Counted from the stretch's first letter, positions 1 through 5,567 are shown. The stretch: 5,567 bases of DNA from Tardiphaga sp. (GCA_028290765.1 JAQGJF010000904.1:1-5567); one strand, 5' to 3'. Numbers and translations: made by a program. The notes: generated by a model from the letters alone, not told the origin.

Positions 1-70
1 AAATCATCACAAATCGGTGGGTTTCGCGGGCGACCCGGCGCACATATTTGTGGTAGGTGGTGTCGAACAC
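1..70 (-). CDS. Possible 5' end of an unrecognised minus-strand gene, truncated by the window edge
   Basis: A minus-strand frame is open from a TAA at 113-115 to the left edge. From a GTG at 68-70 it would encode 23 residues beginning MFDTTYHKYVRR and rich in Arg, His and Tyr. About three quarters of its third codon positions are G or C, higher than in the competing plus-strand frame 2 of the same stretch, which ends at a TAA at 98-100. That bias is the main support. There is no convincing Shine-Dalgarno before the GTG, and I do not recognise the sequence. If real, it would be divergent from the DUF2093 gene, with 49 bases between the two starts. It could equally be chance open sequence in a GC-rich region or belong to a gene whose start is elsewhere. 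Confidence 0.25.
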   Translation of the reverse strand, partial: MFDTTYHKYVRRVARETHRFVMI

Positions 71-77
71 CCAACCG

Positions 78-94
78 CCCGGCGCCCCGCCGGG
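78..94. other. GC-rich inverted repeat (hairpin) upstream of the DUF2093 gene
   Basis: CCCGGCG at 78-84 and CGCCGGG at 88-94 form a perfect 7-base-pair all-GC stem with a CCC loop. It is not followed by a T run on either strand, so it is not a standard intrinsic terminator. It ends 13 bases before the AGGAG of the following gene. It could be a 5'-leader structure, or remnant structure at the end of an upstream transcription unit; its function is unknown. Confidence 0.4.
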
Positions 95-107
95 GACTAA
101 GGATTCC

Positions 108-113
108 AGGAGT
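108..113 (+). promoter_or_regulatory. Ribosome binding site for the DUF2093 gene
   Basis: AGGAGT lies 6 bases before the GTG at 120-122. It is the strongest Shine-Dalgarno match in the window and fixes the non-ATG start of the small gene that follows. Confidence 0.75.
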
Positions 114-119
114 TAAGCG

Positions 120-347
120 GTGCTGAATAAATTTGGTCCCTCGGGCCATGGCGAAGCCCAGGTCCAATATCTCGACGGCGATTTCCGCGTGATCTCGCCC
201 GGCACCTATGTGCGCTGTGCAATCACCGACGAACGGATTCCGCTCGACGAGCTGAAATACTGGAGCGTCGACCTGCAGGAAGCCTATGCGGTTCCGACCG
301 CGGTATTGAAGCGGCATTTTCCCGGCGCGCTGAAGGCGTCCGAGTAA
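120..347 (+). CDS. DUF2093 family protein (small conserved alphaproteobacterial protein)
   Basis: This 75-residue protein starts at GTG and is preceded by AGGAG at ideal spacing. The sequence matches my recollection of the DUF2093 family: a short beta-rich protein with a GxAxVxYLDGDFRV-like opening (residues 11-24), a GTYVRCAIT segment near 28-36, and a conserved IPLDELKYWSV motif at about 40-50. The motif is followed by QEAY and a C-terminal PxAVLKRHFP. Its length is normal for the family. No signal peptide or membrane segment is visible, so a cytoplasmic location is inferred. No molecular function is established for this family to my knowledge. It is the only clear plus-strand gene here and runs tail to tail into lpxK, with 8 bases between the stop codons. 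The family call is from memory, but coding status is well supported by the ribosome binding site and codon use. Confidence 0.85.
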   Translation: MLNKFGPSGHGEAQVQYLDGDFRVISPGTYVRCAITDERIPLDELKYWSVDLQEAYAVPTAVLKRHFPGALKASE

Positions 348-355
348 ACTTCCGA

Positions 356-1375
356 TCAGGATTTTACGGCGCGGAATTTCTTCTCGCGCGCTTTGTTGAG
401 CTGGGCGGCCACGAATTTCCGCAATGCTGCCGGATCGTCGAATTGCATGGTGACCGCAAACCGCACGATCGCCTCGGCGTGAGGCGTGGCACTCAATCGC
501 GCAAAGTCTTTTTCCGTCGTCACCGGCGTCAGGCCATCGCGGCCGGCCTCGGCCAGCAGTGCTTCGATCTCGCTTTGTGAAAACGGGTGATGATCGGCAA
601 ACGCCCTTTCCACCAAAACCTCGACGCCACTCCGGCGCAACGTCGCGAAAAATTTCGCAGGGTCGCCGATGCCCGCAAAGGCCAGCACGCGTTTGCCGCG
701 CAGCGCGGCAATAGCGCTGTCGTCGGGCACGAGTTGCGCGCGCAGCACCGGGGCGCCCTGGGCGGCGATGGCATTGGCGACCTTGTCGGCGGCGGTACCG
801 GCGCCGACGACGATCAGCGCGTCGGTGCGGGCGAGTTGCGGCGGCAGCGGCGCGCGCAGCGGGCCCGCGGGCAACACGCGGCCATTGCCCAGACCGCGGC
901 CGCCGTCGATGACGATCAGCGAGGCGTCCTTGGCGATGGCCGGATTCTGAAAGCCGTCGTCCATCAGGATCACGCTGGCATTGCGCGACCGCGCCATGGC
1001 GGCCCCGTCGACGCGGTCGCGCGCCACCACCACGGGCACGGTCCGCGCCATCATCAGCGGTTCGTCGCCAACATCGGCGGCGGTATGCCGTTGCGGATCG
1101 ACGTTCACCGGGCCGCGCAGCGCCCCGCCATAGCCGCGGCTGAGCACCACCGGCACCTCACCCATCTCTCGAAGCAGCTTTGCCAGCGCCAGCGCGGCCG
1201 GCGTCTTGCCGGCACCGCCGACATGATAATTTCCGACACACAGCACCGGAATTCCGACATCGAAACCCGGAGCCATCAACCGGCGCGCCGCAACGGCGCC
1301 ATAGAGCGCGCCCAACGGCGTCAGCAGATACGACAGCAGCGATGACGGCCGGTGCCAGAAGGCCGGCTCATGCAT
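356..1375 (-). CDS. lpxK: Tetraacyldisaccharide 4'-kinase LpxK
   Basis: LpxK phosphorylates the 4' position of tetraacyldisaccharide-1-phosphate with ATP to make lipid IVA, on the cytoplasmic face of the inner membrane, just before Kdo addition. The 339-residue product has the expected features. A hydrophobic N-terminal helix lies at about residues 12-30. The family P-loop GNYHVGGAGKTP is at 48-59, SRGYGG at 79-84, VGDEP at 102-106 and DDGFQN at 139-144. LPAGPLR is at 168-174, FAGIGDPAKFF at 233-243, FADHHPFS at 259-266 and TTEKD at 286-290. The tail is strongly basic (KAREKKF). Length is typical. The ATG at 1373-1375 is chosen because it places the membrane helix at the N-terminus and has GGGAG six bases upstream, although the frame stays open further upstream. 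It overlaps the waaA stop by 8 bases, implying translational coupling. The Asn after DDGFQ replaces the His common in enterobacterial LpxK and is probably lineage variation. Confidence 0.96.
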   Translation of the reverse strand: MHEPAFWHRPSSLLSYLLTPLGALYGAVAARRLMAPGFDVGIPVLCVGNYHVGGAGKTPAALALAKLLREMGEVPVVLSRGYGGALRGPVNVDPQRHTAADVGDEPLMMARTVPVVVARDRVDGAAMARSRNASVILMDDGFQNPAIAKDASLIVIDGGRGLGNGRVLPAGPLRAPLPPQLARTDALIVVGAGTAADKVANAIAAQGAPVLRAQLVPDDSAIAALRGKRVLAFAGIGDPAKFFATLRRSGVEVLVERAFADHHPFSQSEIEALLAEAGRDGLTPVTTEKDFARLSATPHAEAIVRFAVTMQFDDPAALRKFVAAQLNKAREKKFRAVKS

Positions 1376-2690
1376 CGGCCGCTCCCATTTCCAGCCGCAG
1401 CTGCAGCAGATAGGGCTCGAGCGCCGTGAGCGTGCGCTCCAGCGCGCCGCCGAGCTTTTCCACCACCAGCTCCGCGGCGATGATGGACAATTTGCGCGCC
1501 GCAGGATCGCCGAGCATTTGCCCGAGCTGCTTGACCAGCGCCTCGGTGCTGTCGGCCTGCTTGGCGCCGCCGGCGGCGTCCAGCGCCTCGTAGACATCGG
1601 AAAAATTGAACACGTGCGGTCCGTGCACGATCGATGCGCCGAGCTTGATCGCCTCGATCGGATTCTGTCCGCCGTGCGGCACCAGCGAACCGCCCATGAA
1701 CACGATCGGCGCCAGCCGATAGAACAGTCCCAGCTCGCCCATGGTGTCCGCGACATAGATGTCGGTGGTCGCGTTCGGCAGTTCCTCGCGCGAGCGCAAC
1801 GCCACCTGCACCCCCGACATCGCGATGGTGCGCACGATGGCTTCGCCGCGGTTGGCATGGCGCGGCACGATCACGGTCAGCAGCGACGGAAAGAAACCCA
1901 CCAGCGCCTTGTGCACGTCGACCAGGATCTCCTCCTCGCCGGGATGGGTCGATGCAGCCACGATCACCGGCCGGCCGCGCGTCAGCGCCATCAGCCGTTC
2001 CAGCCTGCCGGTGTCGGCGGGCGGCGCCTGCACGTCGAGCTTCAGATTGCCGGTGGTCACGACATTGCGGCTGCCGAGCGCCGCAAACCGTTCGGCATCG
2101 ACGTTGGACTGCGCCAGGCACACCTCGAACTGGCCGAGCAGCGCCGAGATCGTCGTCGAGAACCGGCGCCAGCGCGGGAACGAGCGCGGCGACATCCGGC
2201 CGTTGATCAGCACCATCGGCAGCCGACGCGACGCGCCGGCCAAGATCAGATTGGGCCACAGATCCGATTCGATGAACAGCGCCAGGCTCGGTTGCCAGTG
2301 GTCGAGAAAGCGCGCGACGAAGCGCGGTGAATCATACGGCACATATTGATGGATGATATCGGGAGGAAACCGCTTGGCGACGATCGCCGCCGATGTCACC
2401 GTGCCGGAAGTGAGCAGGATGCGCATGTTCAGCGCGCGCAGCCGCTCGATCAGGGCCGCCGCCGCCAGGACTTCACCGACGCTGGCGCCGTGGATCCAGA
2501 CCAGCGGTCCCCGCGGTCGCGCATCCCTGGTGATCCCGCGCCGCTCGCCGATGCGCGCCGGATCTTCCTTGCCCTGCTTGAGCCGCTGCTTGATCAGCGC
2601 CGGCGCCAGCGGCGCCGCCGCCGCCGACAATTTCCGGTAGACCCGCAAGGTCATCGGCAGCGAACTAGACGTTGGCAGCGAACTAGACAT
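1368..2690 (-). CDS. waaA: 3-deoxy-D-manno-octulosonic acid (Kdo) transferase WaaA
   Basis: WaaA (KdtA) transfers Kdo from CMP-Kdo to lipid IVA at the inner membrane, the step after LpxK. The 440-residue protein is a GT-B fold glycosyltransferase of normal length. Visible motifs include HGASVGE at 67-73, whose Glu73 aligns with the catalytic base of the family. TSGT is at 94-97, ESDLWPN at 141-147 (usually ETELWPN), INGRMS at 162-167 and GNLKLD at 214-219. ASTHPGEE is at 246-253, PRHANR at 276-281, DTMGELGLFY at 315-324 and GGSLVPHGGQNPIEA at 333-347, the last being the nucleotide-sugar-binding region. Whether it adds one, two or more Kdo residues cannot be read from the sequence. The ATG at 2688-2690 overlaps the upstream acyltransferase stop by 8 bases and has only a weak GGGG Shine-Dalgarno. 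An alternative ATG (Met13, at 2652-2654) lies just after a tandem duplication and would give the usual MTLRVYRKLS-type N-terminus. Confidence 0.96.
   Translation of the reverse strand: MSSSLPTSSSLPMTLRVYRKLSAAAAPLAPALIKQRLKQGKEDPARIGERRGITRDARPRGPLVWIHGASVGEVLAAAALIERLRALNMRILLTSGTVTSAAIVAKRFPPDIIHQYVPYDSPRFVARFLDHWQPSLALFIESDLWPNLILAGASRRLPMVLINGRMSPRSFPRWRRFSTTISALLGQFEVCLAQSNVDAERFAALGSRNVVTTGNLKLDVQAPPADTGRLERLMALTRGRPVIVAASTHPGEEEILVDVHKALVGFFPSLLTVIVPRHANRGEAIVRTIAMSGVQVALRSREELPNATTDIYVADTMGELGLFYRLAPIVFMGGSLVPHGGQNPIEAIKLGASIVHGPHVFNFSDVYEALDAAGGAKQADSTEALVKQLGQMLGDPAARKLSIIAAELVVEKLGGALERTLTALEPYLLQLRLEMGAADA
1382..1386 (-). promoter_or_regulatory. Ribosome binding site for lpxK inside the end of waaA
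   Basis: Read on the minus strand, GGGAG lies 6 bases before the lpxK ATG and within the last codons of waaA. It supports the 1375 start over in-frame codons further upstream and fits coupled translation of the two genes. Confidence 0.6.
2656..2688 (-). repeat. Short tandem duplication at the 5' end of waaA
   Basis: The 15-base sequence GGCAGCGAACTAGAC (plus strand) occurs at 2656-2670 and again at 2674-2688, a period of 18 bases. Read on the coding strand, the two 18-base units differ at two positions. They encode two copies of SSSLP in the first 12 residues of WaaA. The first unit starts with ATG and the second with ACG at the same place, consistent with duplication of the start region followed by loss of one start codon. 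Confidence 0.9.
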
Positions 2691-3396
2691 GGGCGGCCCC
2701 GTCCGGACGGCCGACCTGCGCGTAGGCGCGCCGGGTCACATCGTTCAAGGTCGCCTCGAGCTGTAACCGCAACGTTTCCATCGCTCCCGAGTCGGCATCG
2801 GCGGGCACCGTGATCACCTCGCCGCCGACCAGCGCGCCGCGGCCGAACGGCAAATTGATGGTGGTGCGGTCCCAGTTCTTCAGCCGGATGAACCGGCTGG
2901 TCGCCATCGCGAACGGCATGATCGGCCGCCCGGACTCGCGCGCCAGCATGATGATGCCGAGACCGGCAATACGGGATTTCTTCGGCACGTCCGCGGTCAG
3001 AGCCATATTGGTGTTGTCATCGAGCACGCGCACCATTTCCTTGAACGCGCCGACCCCGCCCTTGCGATGGAAAGCCGATCCATGGTCGCCGGAGCCGCGC
3101 ACGGTGCCGATGCCGAGACGCTCGGCGGCGATGGCATTGAATTCGCCGTCGCGATGCCGCGAGATCAGGACCTTGCCGCGATGTCCGTTTTTCTTGATGA
3201 ACGGCGTCATGAAATGCTGCCCATGCCAGAATGCCAGGATCACCGGCATCTGCGGCTCAACGATGGCATAGACGTCGGGCGGATCGAAGCTGAAACGGTT
3301 GGTCAGCCAGACCAGCCGCAGGAACTCAGCCGCCAGAAACCCGATCGCCCGCTGAAACCAGCCAGCGCGCAGCACATTGCGAAGCAGTTTTTTCAA
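2683..3396 (-). CDS. DUF374 family lysophospholipid acyltransferase-like protein
   Basis: Members of the DUF374 (COG2121) family are distant relatives of glycerolipid and lipid A acyltransferases and probably transfer an acyl chain at the inner membrane; the substrate is not established. From a TTG at 3394-3396 the product is 237 residues, typical for the family. It opens MKKLLRN, followed by a hydrophobic, amphipathic stretch to about residue 32. FWHGQH is at 56-61 and SRHRDGE at 79-85, the family's substitute for the acyltransferase HX4D box. RGSG is at 100-103, KGG at 112-114, LTADVPKK at 133-140 (the usual TADGP region) and ESGRPIMPF at 154-162. The TTG shares two bases with the DUF4170 stop and has no strong ribosome binding site, so coupling is likely. 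A GTG at 3373-3375 (230 residues) is the alternative start. A longer frame to 3501 lies within the DUF4170 gene and is unlikely. Its position directly before waaA suggests a role in lipid A or another envelope lipid. Confidence 0.88.
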   Translation of the reverse strand: MKKLLRNVLRAGWFQRAIGFLAAEFLRLVWLTNRFSFDPPDVYAIVEPQMPVILAFWHGQHFMTPFIKKNGHRGKVLISRHRDGEFNAIAAERLGIGTVRGSGDHGSAFHRKGGVGAFKEMVRVLDDNTNMALTADVPKKSRIAGLGIIMLARESGRPIMPFAMATSRFIRLKNWDRTTINLPFGRGALVGGEVITVPADADSGAMETLRLQLEATLNDVTRRAYAQVGRPDGAAHV

Positions 3397-3641
3397 GCGG
3401 TTGGCTTCGCGTCTTGACCCGGATCGAGCAGCCGATGGAGGTGTACCACGAAGTAGCGCATATGCGCGTTGTCGACGGTCTGCTGGGCTTTCGCCTTCCA
3501 CGCCGCATAGGCGGTGGCGTAATTGGGGTACACGCCGACGATTTCCACCTCGTCGAGATTCTTGAAGGTGACGTGTTCAAGGTCGGTCAACTCGCCCCCG
3601 ATCACCAGATGAAGCAATTGCTGCTGCGCATTGTCCGACAT
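3393..3641 (-). CDS. DUF4170 family small conserved protein
   Basis: This 82-residue protein resembles the DUF4170 family, which is found mainly in Alphaproteobacteria and has no known function. It opens with MSDNAQQQ. It then shows LLHLVIGGEL at about 9-18, where a core strand is likely, and a VEIVGVYPNYATAYAAWKAKAQ segment at 32-53. NAHMRYFVVHLHRLLDP follows near 58-74. The alternation of strand-like and helix-like stretches suggests a compact alpha/beta fold. There is no signal peptide, membrane segment or Cys residue, so it is probably cytoplasmic. The ATG at 3639-3641 has GGGGA about 8 bases upstream. The stop overlaps the probable TTG start of the acyltransferase, so the two are probably translated together. 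A 60-base gap separates it from the CysQ-like gene upstream. A promoter there is possible, but I see no clear -35/-10 pair. The family assignment is from memory. Confidence 0.85.
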   Translation of the reverse strand: MSDNAQQQLLHLVIGGELTDLEHVTFKNLDEVEIVGVYPNYATAYAAWKAKAQQTVDNAHMRYFVVHLHRLLDPGQDAKPTA

Positions 3642-3701
3642 GACGCATTTCCCCGTGGCTGCCCATGAGCAGGCTAGAATTCCAACCTCTGGCGCGAGCG
3701 G

Positions 3702-4529
3702 TCACACCGGGCGACGGCGAAAATGCTCGACGAGTTGTGCATGACGGTCGCGCCCCGCAGCCACCAGCACGCCATGCGTCACTTCCTCGCGATTGTAGAG
3801 GATCGCATCGCCCGCGAGCGCCGTCATGCTACCATTCGCTTCGTGCACGATCAAATCGGCCGCCGCAAGGTCCCAGTCGCGGCTTTGGCCACCGGCGAAA
3901 GCGGCATCGATCCGGCCGTCGGCCACCCGGCACAGCCGCAATGCCAACGACCCGATTCGCGGATAAAGTGTAATATCCTCGCCGGTCTGCGTCAGCCGTT
4001 CGACCAGCGGTTTCGGGCCCGCTATTCGCGAAAAGTCGAGGCCGGTCCCAGACGTCGCGCGGATCAACGCCCCGTTGCAGGTGGCGCCTTTGCCCCGCGT
4101 GGCAAAGAAAAATTCATCGGTGGCCGGCGCAAACACCGCGGCAACCAGGGGAGAGGCGTCTTCGACCAATGCCGCGCTGACGCACCAGTCTTCCCGGCCG
4201 GCGAGATAGCCGCGGGTGCCGTCGATCGGATCGATGATCCAGGTGAGGCGTTTTCCCAGCCGCGAGGAATCGTCGGCGCTTTCTTCCGACAGCCAACCAT
4301 AGTCCGGCGTGGCGGACTGCAATCGCGCCTGGATCAGGTCATTGACCGCGATATCGGCTTCCGAGACCGGCGACGATGCGCCCTTGGTCCACATCCGCAG
4401 CTCGGTGCGAAACATCGACAGCGCCAGCGCGCCCGCCTCGCGCACCACATCCGTCAGCAACGCGGCATCGCGAGGCAAATGCGAGTCCCGGCTGTCGTCG
4501 CGCCCAATCCCGGCGCTAGCGTCCGGCAA
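3702..4529 (-). CDS. cysQ: CysQ-like 3'(2'),5'-bisphosphate nucleotidase, inositol monophosphatase family
   Basis: Enzymes of this Mg-dependent, Li-sensitive phosphatase family remove the 3'-phosphate from adenosine 3',5'-bisphosphate (CysQ, sulfur assimilation) or dephosphorylate inositol phosphates. The 275-residue product has the metal-binding set. WLSEES is at 79-84, with the ligand Glu at 82 or 83. DPIDGT is at 100-105 (Asp100, Asp103) and DWDLAAADLIV at 218-228 (Asp220). A KGASSPVSEAD segment at 49-59 matches the family's K-x-x-x-S/D-P-V-T/S-x-A-D box, and RGKGATCNG is at 145-153. Position in a lipid A operon does not decide the substrate; CysQ is the usual annotation for this alphaproteobacterial subgroup. 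The start is a TTG at 4527-4529. An in-frame TGA lies just two codons upstream, so nothing longer is possible, and no ATG occurs before residue 39. GAGGG lies 8 bases before the TTG. The gene overlaps the end of pmbA by 14 bases in another frame. Confidence 0.9.
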   Translation of the reverse strand: MPDASAGIGRDDSRDSHLPRDAALLTDVVREAGALALSMFRTELRMWTKGASSPVSEADIAVNDLIQARLQSATPDYGWLSEESADDSSRLGKRLTWIIDPIDGTRGYLAGREDWCVSAALVEDASPLVAAVFAPATDEFFFATRGKGATCNGALIRATSGTGLDFSRIAGPKPLVERLTQTGEDITLYPRIGSLALRLCRVADGRIDAAFAGGQSRDWDLAAADLIVHEANGSMTALAGDAILYNREEVTHGVLVAAGRDRHAQLVEHFRRRPV

Positions 4530-5567
4530 TCGTCAGGCCCTCGATGCGCACGGTCGGCGCGTTGACGCCGTAGCGAAACGCAAGATCGTTGGCCGGCGTC
4601 AGCGACTTGAAGATGTCGAGCAGATGCCCGGCGATGGTGACTTCGCTGACCGCATAAGTGAGCTTCCCGTTCTCGATCCAGAACCCGGCCGCGCCGCGGC
4701 TGTAGTCGCCGGTGACGCCGTTGACGCCCTGGCCGATCAGTTCGGTCACGTAGACGCCATCGGCGATGTCGGCCATCAGCTCGGCCGGCGACAGGGTGCC
4801 GGCGGCGAGGTGGACGTTGCCGGTCGACACGCCGGGCGCGCCGCCGCCGCTGCGGGCGGCATGGCCGGTCGGCGCAAGATTGAGCTGCCGTGCCGAGGCC
4901 GAATCGAGCAGCCACCCGGTCACGCGGCCATCCTCGACCAGATTGCGCGACGAGGTGGGCAAACCCTCGCCGTCGAACAGGCGCGAGCGCAGGCCGCGCG
5001 GCACGTGCGGGTTGTCGGCGATGGTGATGCCGGGGGCGAAGATCGGCTCGCCCAGCTTGTCGAGCAGGAAGCTGGAGCGCCGGGCGATCGCGCTGCCGCT
5101 GATCGCGCCGAGCAAGTGCCCCACCAGCGAGGCCGACACGCGCGGGTCGAACACCACGGGCATCGTCCCGCTGCGCAGCTTGCCGGGGTTCAGCTTGGCG
5201 ACGGTGCGCTCGCCCGCCAGCCGGCCGATCTCGGCAGGCGAGGGCAGGTCTGCGTGGTGGTGCGCCGAGCGCCAGGCGTTGTCGCGCTGCTTGTCCGCGC
5301 CTTCGCCGCCGACCACCGACGCGCTGATCGAATGGCTGGTCGAGCCGTAGGCCCCGGAGAACCCGTGGCTGGTCGCCAGCGCGAACACGCCCGATCCGGA
5401 ACTGGCGCTGCCGCCGTCGGAATTGGTGACGCCGCCGATCGCGCGCGCGGCGTCTTCGGCTTCCAGCGCGATCGCGCGCAGCGTTTCGGGCGACGGCTCG
5501 TACGTGTCGATCAGGTCGAGGTCGGGGCCTTGGTTCTGGTCTCGTGCTAGCAGTTCGGAGGGGGCGA
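4516..5567 (-). CDS. pmbA: PmbA/TldE, subunit of the TldD-TldE metalloprotease (5' end outside window)
   Basis: PmbA (TldE) pairs with TldD to form a cytoplasmic protease that unwinds and degrades flexible peptides. In E. coli it matures microcin B17 and removes the CcdA antitoxin. TldD carries the catalytic HExxxH zinc site and TldE does not. The frame is open from the TAG at 4516-4518 to the right edge, giving 349 visible C-terminal residues of a family usually around 450. A GTG at 5386-5388 is internal, because family sequence continues upstream of it (DLIDTYEPSPETLRAI, then GGVTNSDGGSASSG). Further motifs in order are ATSHGFSGAYGSTSHS, RRSSFLLDKLGEPIF, ITIADNPHVPRG and FDGEGLPT. GWLLDSASARQL follows, and then the PmbA-type GVNGVTGDYSRGAAGFWIENG block near the C-terminus. 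No HExxxH is present in the visible part, which favours TldE over TldD. It is the most upstream visible gene of the minus-strand series. The next gene overlaps its end by 14 bases. Confidence 0.93.
   Translation of the reverse strand, partial: APSELLARDQNQGPDLDLIDTYEPSPETLRAIALEAEDAARAIGGVTNSDGGSASSGSGVFALATSHGFSGAYGSTSHSISASVVGGEGADKQRDNAWRSAHHHADLPSPAEIGRLAGERTVAKLNPGKLRSGTMPVVFDPRVSASLVGHLLGAISGSAIARRSSFLLDKLGEPIFAPGITIADNPHVPRGLRSRLFDGEGLPTSSRNLVEDGRVTGWLLDSASARQLNLAPTGHAARSGGGAPGVSTGNVHLAAGTLSPAELMADIADGVYVTELIGQGVNGVTGDYSRGAAGFWIENGKLTYAVSEVTIAGHLLDIFKSLTPANDLAFRYGVNAPTVRIEGLTIAGR
4538..4542 (-). promoter_or_regulatory. Probable ribosome binding site for the TTG start of the CysQ-like gene
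   Basis: Minus-strand GAGGG lies 8 bases before the TTG, inside the last codons of pmbA. The next in-frame start-like codons (TTG at residues 18 and 24, GTG at 28 and 29) have no comparable site, which favours the 4529 start. Confidence 0.5.

Noticed and set aside
956..961. DDGFQN in LpxK instead of DDGxQH as a sign of lost activity
   Set aside because: The catalytic Asp residues and all other motifs are intact, and variation at this His occurs in alphaproteobacterial LpxK as far as I recall, so this is most likely lineage variation.
1376..1858. N-terminal extension of lpxK by 161 residues
   Set aside because: The frame is open, but the extension overlaps waaA in another frame, has shadow-like Arg/Ser/Cys-rich composition, and the ATG at 1375 has a good ribosome binding site and the correct family N-terminus.
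587..2349. Several plus-strand open frames of 80-270 residues opposite lpxK and waaA
   Set aside because: Their composition (repeated RR, HH, GG, AA) is that of antisense shadows, and the opposite strand carries intact LpxK and WaaA motifs throughout.
2699..2710. Perfect 12-base palindrome CCGTCCGGACGG near the end of the acyltransferase gene
   Set aside because: It lies in coding sequence, is all but wholly GC, gives only a 4-base-pair hairpin, and is expected by chance in such sequence; no regulatory role is supported.
5386..5388. GTG at 5388 as the start of pmbA
   Set aside because: The frame continues to the window edge with typical PmbA sequence (DTYEPSP, TNSDGGSASSG), so this codon is internal and the gene is cut by the window.
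4309..5550. 413-residue plus-strand open frame opposite pmbA and the CysQ-like gene
   Set aside because: It is antisense to two well-supported genes, is rich in Arg, Ala and Gly with low-complexity composition, and matches no family I recognise; long antisense frames are expected in GC-rich DNA.
1..5567. Hidden mobile element, defence system, CRISPR array or RNA gene
   Set aside because: Coding sequence of recognisable core families covers nearly all of the window, with no long repeats, transposase or integrase motifs, spacer-repeat pattern or tRNA-like cloverleaf.

Overview
The window looks like a chromosomal housekeeping segment from a high-GC alphaproteobacterium of the Bradyrhizobium/Rhodopseudomonas type (Nitrobacteraceae). 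This rests on recognising the proteins and their order (a DUF2093 protein facing lpxK and waaA, then a DUF374 acyltransferase, DUF4170, a CysQ-like phosphatase and PmbA), and on GC-rich third codon positions. It is not based on a database search.

Layout from left to right. Bases 1-119 hold a possible 5' end of an unrecognised minus-strand gene (weak) and a GC-rich hairpin. A small plus-strand DUF2093 gene follows (120-347, GTG start with a clear Shine-Dalgarno). Everything from 356 to the right edge is a tightly packed minus-strand series. In transcription order it is pmbA/tldE (4516-5567, 5' end outside the window), a CysQ/inositol-monophosphatase-family phosphatase (3702-4529, TTG start, overlapping pmbA by 14 bases), a 60-base gap, DUF4170 (3393-3641), a DUF374 lysophospholipid-acyltransferase-like protein (2683-3396, probable TTG start overlapping the DUF4170 stop), waaA/kdtA (1368-2690) and lpxK (356-1375). 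Neighbours in the last four genes overlap by 2 to 8 bases, so translational coupling is likely. The minus series ends tail to tail with the DUF2093 gene, only 8 bases apart, with no recognisable intrinsic terminator.

Functionally, LpxK (lipid A 4'-kinase) and WaaA (Kdo transferase) catalyse consecutive inner-membrane steps of Kdo2-lipid A synthesis. The DUF374 acyltransferase may act on the same or a related lipid, but its substrate cannot be read from sequence. CysQ probably recycles 3'-phosphoadenosine nucleotides, and PmbA is one half of the TldD/TldE protease.

I see no rRNA, tRNA, CRISPR array, insertion sequence, phage gene or toxin/defence module, and no evidence of a new system. The points worth a second look are modest: an 18-base tandem duplication at the waaA start, non-ATG starts at three or more genes, the conserved but uncharacterised genes sitting in the lipid A operon, and a possible unlisted gene at the left edge. 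No gene-free stretch exceeds 120 bases.
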